Source of the DNA: Halomonas colorata | GTDB lineage: Bacteria > Pseudomonadota > Gammaproteobacteria > Pseudomonadales > Halomonadaceae | NCBI RefSeq assembly: GCF_014897985.1 | Contig: NZ_JABUZA010000045.1 | Location: forward strand, 1 to 33,836 | Direction of reading: 5' to 3' | Length of the DNA stretch: 33,836 nucleotides | Shown: piece after piece, positions 32,028-33,836 of the stretch | Layout: each line of letters opens with the position of its first letter | How positions within the stretch are numbered: position 1 is the stretch's first letter | Translations under genes and position numbers: made by a program | The notes under the pieces: generated by a model | Told to the model about the DNA's origin: nothing | The model's input: the letters and a program-made list of their open reading frames with translations, nothing else | Databases searched by the model: none

Positions 32028-33146
32028 TTATTTACGTAAATAGTAAGCCAGCTTATCTTCATCCAGACTGATGCCCAGCCCCGCTCCTTGGGGCAACTTC
32101 ACCCCAAACTCGGTATAGTTGAGAGGCTCAACGACAATGTCATCTTTCAGCAACAATGGGCCGAACATTTCAGTTCCCCAAGCCATTTTCGGGAGTGTTG
32201 CCCAAGCGTGTAGCGAGGCAGCCGTCCCGATGGTACCCTCCAGCAGAGTGCCACCATATAAGCCAATTCCCGCAGCCTGAGCGACGTGGGCCAGCTCCAG
32301 TGCGCCATGAAGCCCGCCTGATTTAGCAAGTTTCAGAGCGAAGGCTCCGCTAAAGCCGCCGCAAATAAGATCTAGACCATCTCGAGCGTCCTGTACGCCT
32401 TCATCGGCTAACATCGGTACGTTGAAACGGTTAGCCAAGCGCACAAGACCAGTATGTTCGCGGGCATGAATGGGCTGTTCAATCAACTCAATACCAGCAT
32501 CCTGTAGTGCTTGAATACCCTGCACCGCCGTGGATTCGTCCCATGCTTGGTTAACATCAACGCGAACGCTGGCCCGGTCACCCAGTGCCTCTTTTATTGC
32601 CGCAACATGGCGTACATCCTGATCGACCGGATTGGCCCCAATTTTGAGTTTGAAGTCGCAGTGGCGACGCTGCTCTAAACGCAGCAGTGCCTCATCGATA
32701 TCCTTGCTGGTATCGCCGCTGGCCAACGTCCATAGCACGGACAAATGCTCTTGCCGTACACCACCAAGCAGTTCGGCAACACTCAACCCAAGACGCTTAC
32801 CCTGGGCATCTAATAAAGCCGTCTCTAACGCAGACTTGGCTATCATATTGCCGCGTGCGTATCGATTAAGCCGGGAACGAAGTTGGTGAACATTACTGGA
32901 AGGTTGGCCTATAAGCAGAGGCGCCAGATAGGTATCAATATTGCACTTAATGCTTTCCGGGCTTTCAGGACCATAGGCGAGACCACCAATGGTAGTGCCT
33001 TCGCCGAGTCCCTCAATACCGTCAGAGTGACGCATGCGCACTATGACCATGGTTTGGCAGGCCATAGTGGTCATAGAAAGTTTGTGAGGCCGGATGGTCG
33101 GCAAATCGACCAATAGCGTCTCAATATGTTGGATGACGGTTGACAT
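32028..33146 (-). CDS. catB: Muconate cycloisomerase
   Basis: 372 aa enolase-superfamily enzyme converting cis,cis-muconate to muconolactone. The N-terminus DLPTIRPHKLSM and TTIGGLAYGPESPE closely match P. putida CatB. Catalytic Lys-x-Lys is 166-168 (FKLKIG). Metal ligands are Asp197 (VDVN), Glu223 (IEQP) and Asp248 (ADEG), and the second lysine is in ALKLAKSGG. The usual ADES reads ADEG here, without loss of a metal ligand. I chose the ATG at 33146 because GGAG lies 6 nt before it. First gene of the cat operon, with promoter and operator visible upstream. No catD, ben or pca gene is present in the window. Confidence 0.95.
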   Translation of the reverse strand: MSTVIQHIETLLVDLPTIRPHKLSMTTMACQTMVIVRMRHSDGIEGLGEGTTIGGLAYGPESPESIKCNIDTYLAPLLIGQPSSNVHQLRSRLNRYARGNMIAKSALETALLDAQGKRLGLSVAELLGGVRQEHLSVLWTLASGDTSKDIDEALLRLEQRRHCDFKLKIGANPVDQDVRHVAAIKEALGDRASVRVDVNQAWDESTAVQGIQALQDAGIELIEQPIHAREHTGLVRLANRFNVPMLADEGVQDARDGLDLICGGFSGAFALKLAKSGGLHGALELAHVAQAAGIGLYGGTLLEGTIGTAASLHAWATLPKMAWGTEMFGPLLLKDDIVVEPLNYTEFGVKLPQGAGLGISLDEDKLAYYLRK

Positions 33147-33176
33147 AGCAGCTCCGGCGTCTAGCAATCAAATAAC

Positions 33177-33205
33177 TAAATATTAGTTTGATGGGCGTTA
33201 GTCAA
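33177..33205 (-). promoter_or_regulatory. Sigma-70-type promoter of the catBCA operon
   Basis: On the minus strand, TTGACT (33200-33205) and TATTTA (33177-33182) are separated by 17 bp, about 30 bp before the catB start codon. The predicted start site is near 33170. The weak -10 fits an activator-dependent promoter. Confidence 0.6.
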
Positions 33206-33234
33206 AGGGACCAATATTTTTTAAGTTCCTTACC

Positions 33235-33249
33235 ATACCGAGAAGGTAT
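33235..33249. promoter_or_regulatory. ATAC-N7-GTAT operator upstream of catB
   Basis: An exact ATAC-N7-GTAT is centred at 33242, about 72 bp before the predicted catB start site. This is the usual place of the high-affinity recognition site for a LysR activator. It matches the site before the LysR gene. Confidence 0.75.
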
Positions 33250-33530
33250 CGCCAGAGAGTGATTAGCTCGACAGTTTTAGCTTTCATAAGCCATTGCTTA
33301 TTCATTTATTAGTTGTAAATCCTGTCAAAAAATTATTTTTTTATTACTCACCAGTGACTTAAAAATAAATATTAGTCAACTTAGTTATTCCTAAGAATTA
33401 AGCAGCATAACGAATTGGAAAATAATCATCTTTCATGCAGAAAAGCACCTACTACTAACTATTAAGATGTATTTAGACCTGAAAATCCTATGGTTTACCA
33501 GGCGTGCACCTTTATTTGGTTTAAAATGAA

Positions 33531-33692
33531 ATGAGGACACGCCCTAACAAATTAATGTGTCCGGTTTTGTTGACCAGAACAATGGAGTGCGCTAGCTTGG
33601 CCCAGGAATCAATAAAAGAAAGTGGGTTTGCAGTGAAACCCTATGGAGATATAGTTAGAAAAATGATAAGTGAGAGAGGGCAGCCTTGGTAA
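33531..33692 (+). other. Doubtful 53-codon open frame in AT-rich DNA, possible IS scar
   Basis: An ATG-initiated frame of 53 codons (MRTRPNKLMCPV at the start) lies in the gene-free 33250-33756 stretch. It has no clear Shine-Dalgarno and no family I recognise. Near its start, ggacac (33535-33540) and gtgtcc (33557-33562) form an inverted pair resembling abutting insertion-sequence ends. I treat it as non-coding or a remnant. The rest of 33250-33756 is AT-rich with no gene visible. Confidence 0.2.
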
Positions 33693-33756
33693 ATTTAGCA
33701 ATATAAAAAAGTGCTGAGGTGTTTTTTAAACAACAATAAGGAGTATGGGTTATGCC

Positions 33757-33836
33757 TAGCCCGGATTTCTCATAGCACCTCAGCAAGTACCGCACCCAGG
33801 CCGCCATGCTATTAAAAACCTATTGGTACATCTTAA
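33757..33836. repeat. Right copy of the 80-bp terminal inverted repeat (probable IS end)
   Basis: Exact reverse complement of bases 1-80. Identity stops at 33757, where the unique sequence begins. Together with the left copy it shows that both ends of the window stop the same distance inside one repeated element. Confidence 0.85.

Noticed and set aside
1..33836. A composite transposon carrying the betaine genes
   Set aside because: Only 80 bp of each end is visible, no transposase is seen, and equal truncation is better explained by contig breaks in a repeated element.

Overview
This window reads as a glycine betaine catabolism island of a halophilic or halotolerant gammaproteobacterium. The most likely source is a Halomonadaceae member (Halomonas and relatives), judged from moderately high GC, the gene set and its order; no rRNA or other species marker is present. 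Both ends carry the same exact 80-bp sequence in opposite orientation, so the window looks like a complete draft-assembly contig bounded by two copies of one repeated element, probably an insertion sequence.

Layout. 0.2-2.4 kb: mscL, with a C-terminal zinc-ribbon tail, divergent from the AraC/GATase1 regulator gbdR. 2.5-10.5 kb: a same-strand run of an M19 dipeptidase-like gene, a DUF5943 gene, dgcA, dgcB, etfA and etfB, ending at a clear terminator. 10.5-10.65 kb: a nested hairpin element that resembles an interspersed repeat. 10.7-15.15 kb: three leftward transporter genes (EamA/DMT, SSS symporter, BCCT betaine transporter). 15.3 kb: a small unknown gene. 15.6-18.4 kb: divergent gbcA and gbcB. 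18.5-29.4 kb: fdhA (leftward), then glyA, soxBDAG, purU and a serine dehydratase (rightward). 29.5-33.2 kb: a visibly more AT-rich catechol module, with a CatR/BenM-type regulator facing a catB-catC-catA operon. 33.2-33.8 kb: AT-rich DNA without a convincing gene.

How it works together. The BCCT protein imports betaine. GbcAB demethylates it to dimethylglycine, DgcAB with a dedicated ETF converts that to sarcosine, and SoxBDAG converts sarcosine to glycine. The released C1 units go to formaldehyde oxidation (FdhA) and the folate pool (GlyA, PurU). GlyA makes serine and the serine dehydratase releases pyruvate and ammonia. GbdR is the expected activator. MscL would vent solutes on osmotic downshock. 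Most gene content matches the known Pseudomonas and Chromohalobacter betaine loci, though the arrangement differs.

The less ordinary signals are: (i) two exact ATAC-N7-GTAT sites, one upstream of the LysR gene and one upstream of catB; (ii) missing canonical ligands in the dipeptidase-like protein and in DgcA; (iii) a terminator-like hairpin inside the dgc run; (iv) a four-copy 15-bp tandem repeat starting at the gbdR stop codon; (v) the nested hairpin element; (vi) the identical contig ends. I saw no CRISPR array, tRNA, rRNA, phage gene or complete transposase, and no wholly new multi-gene system.
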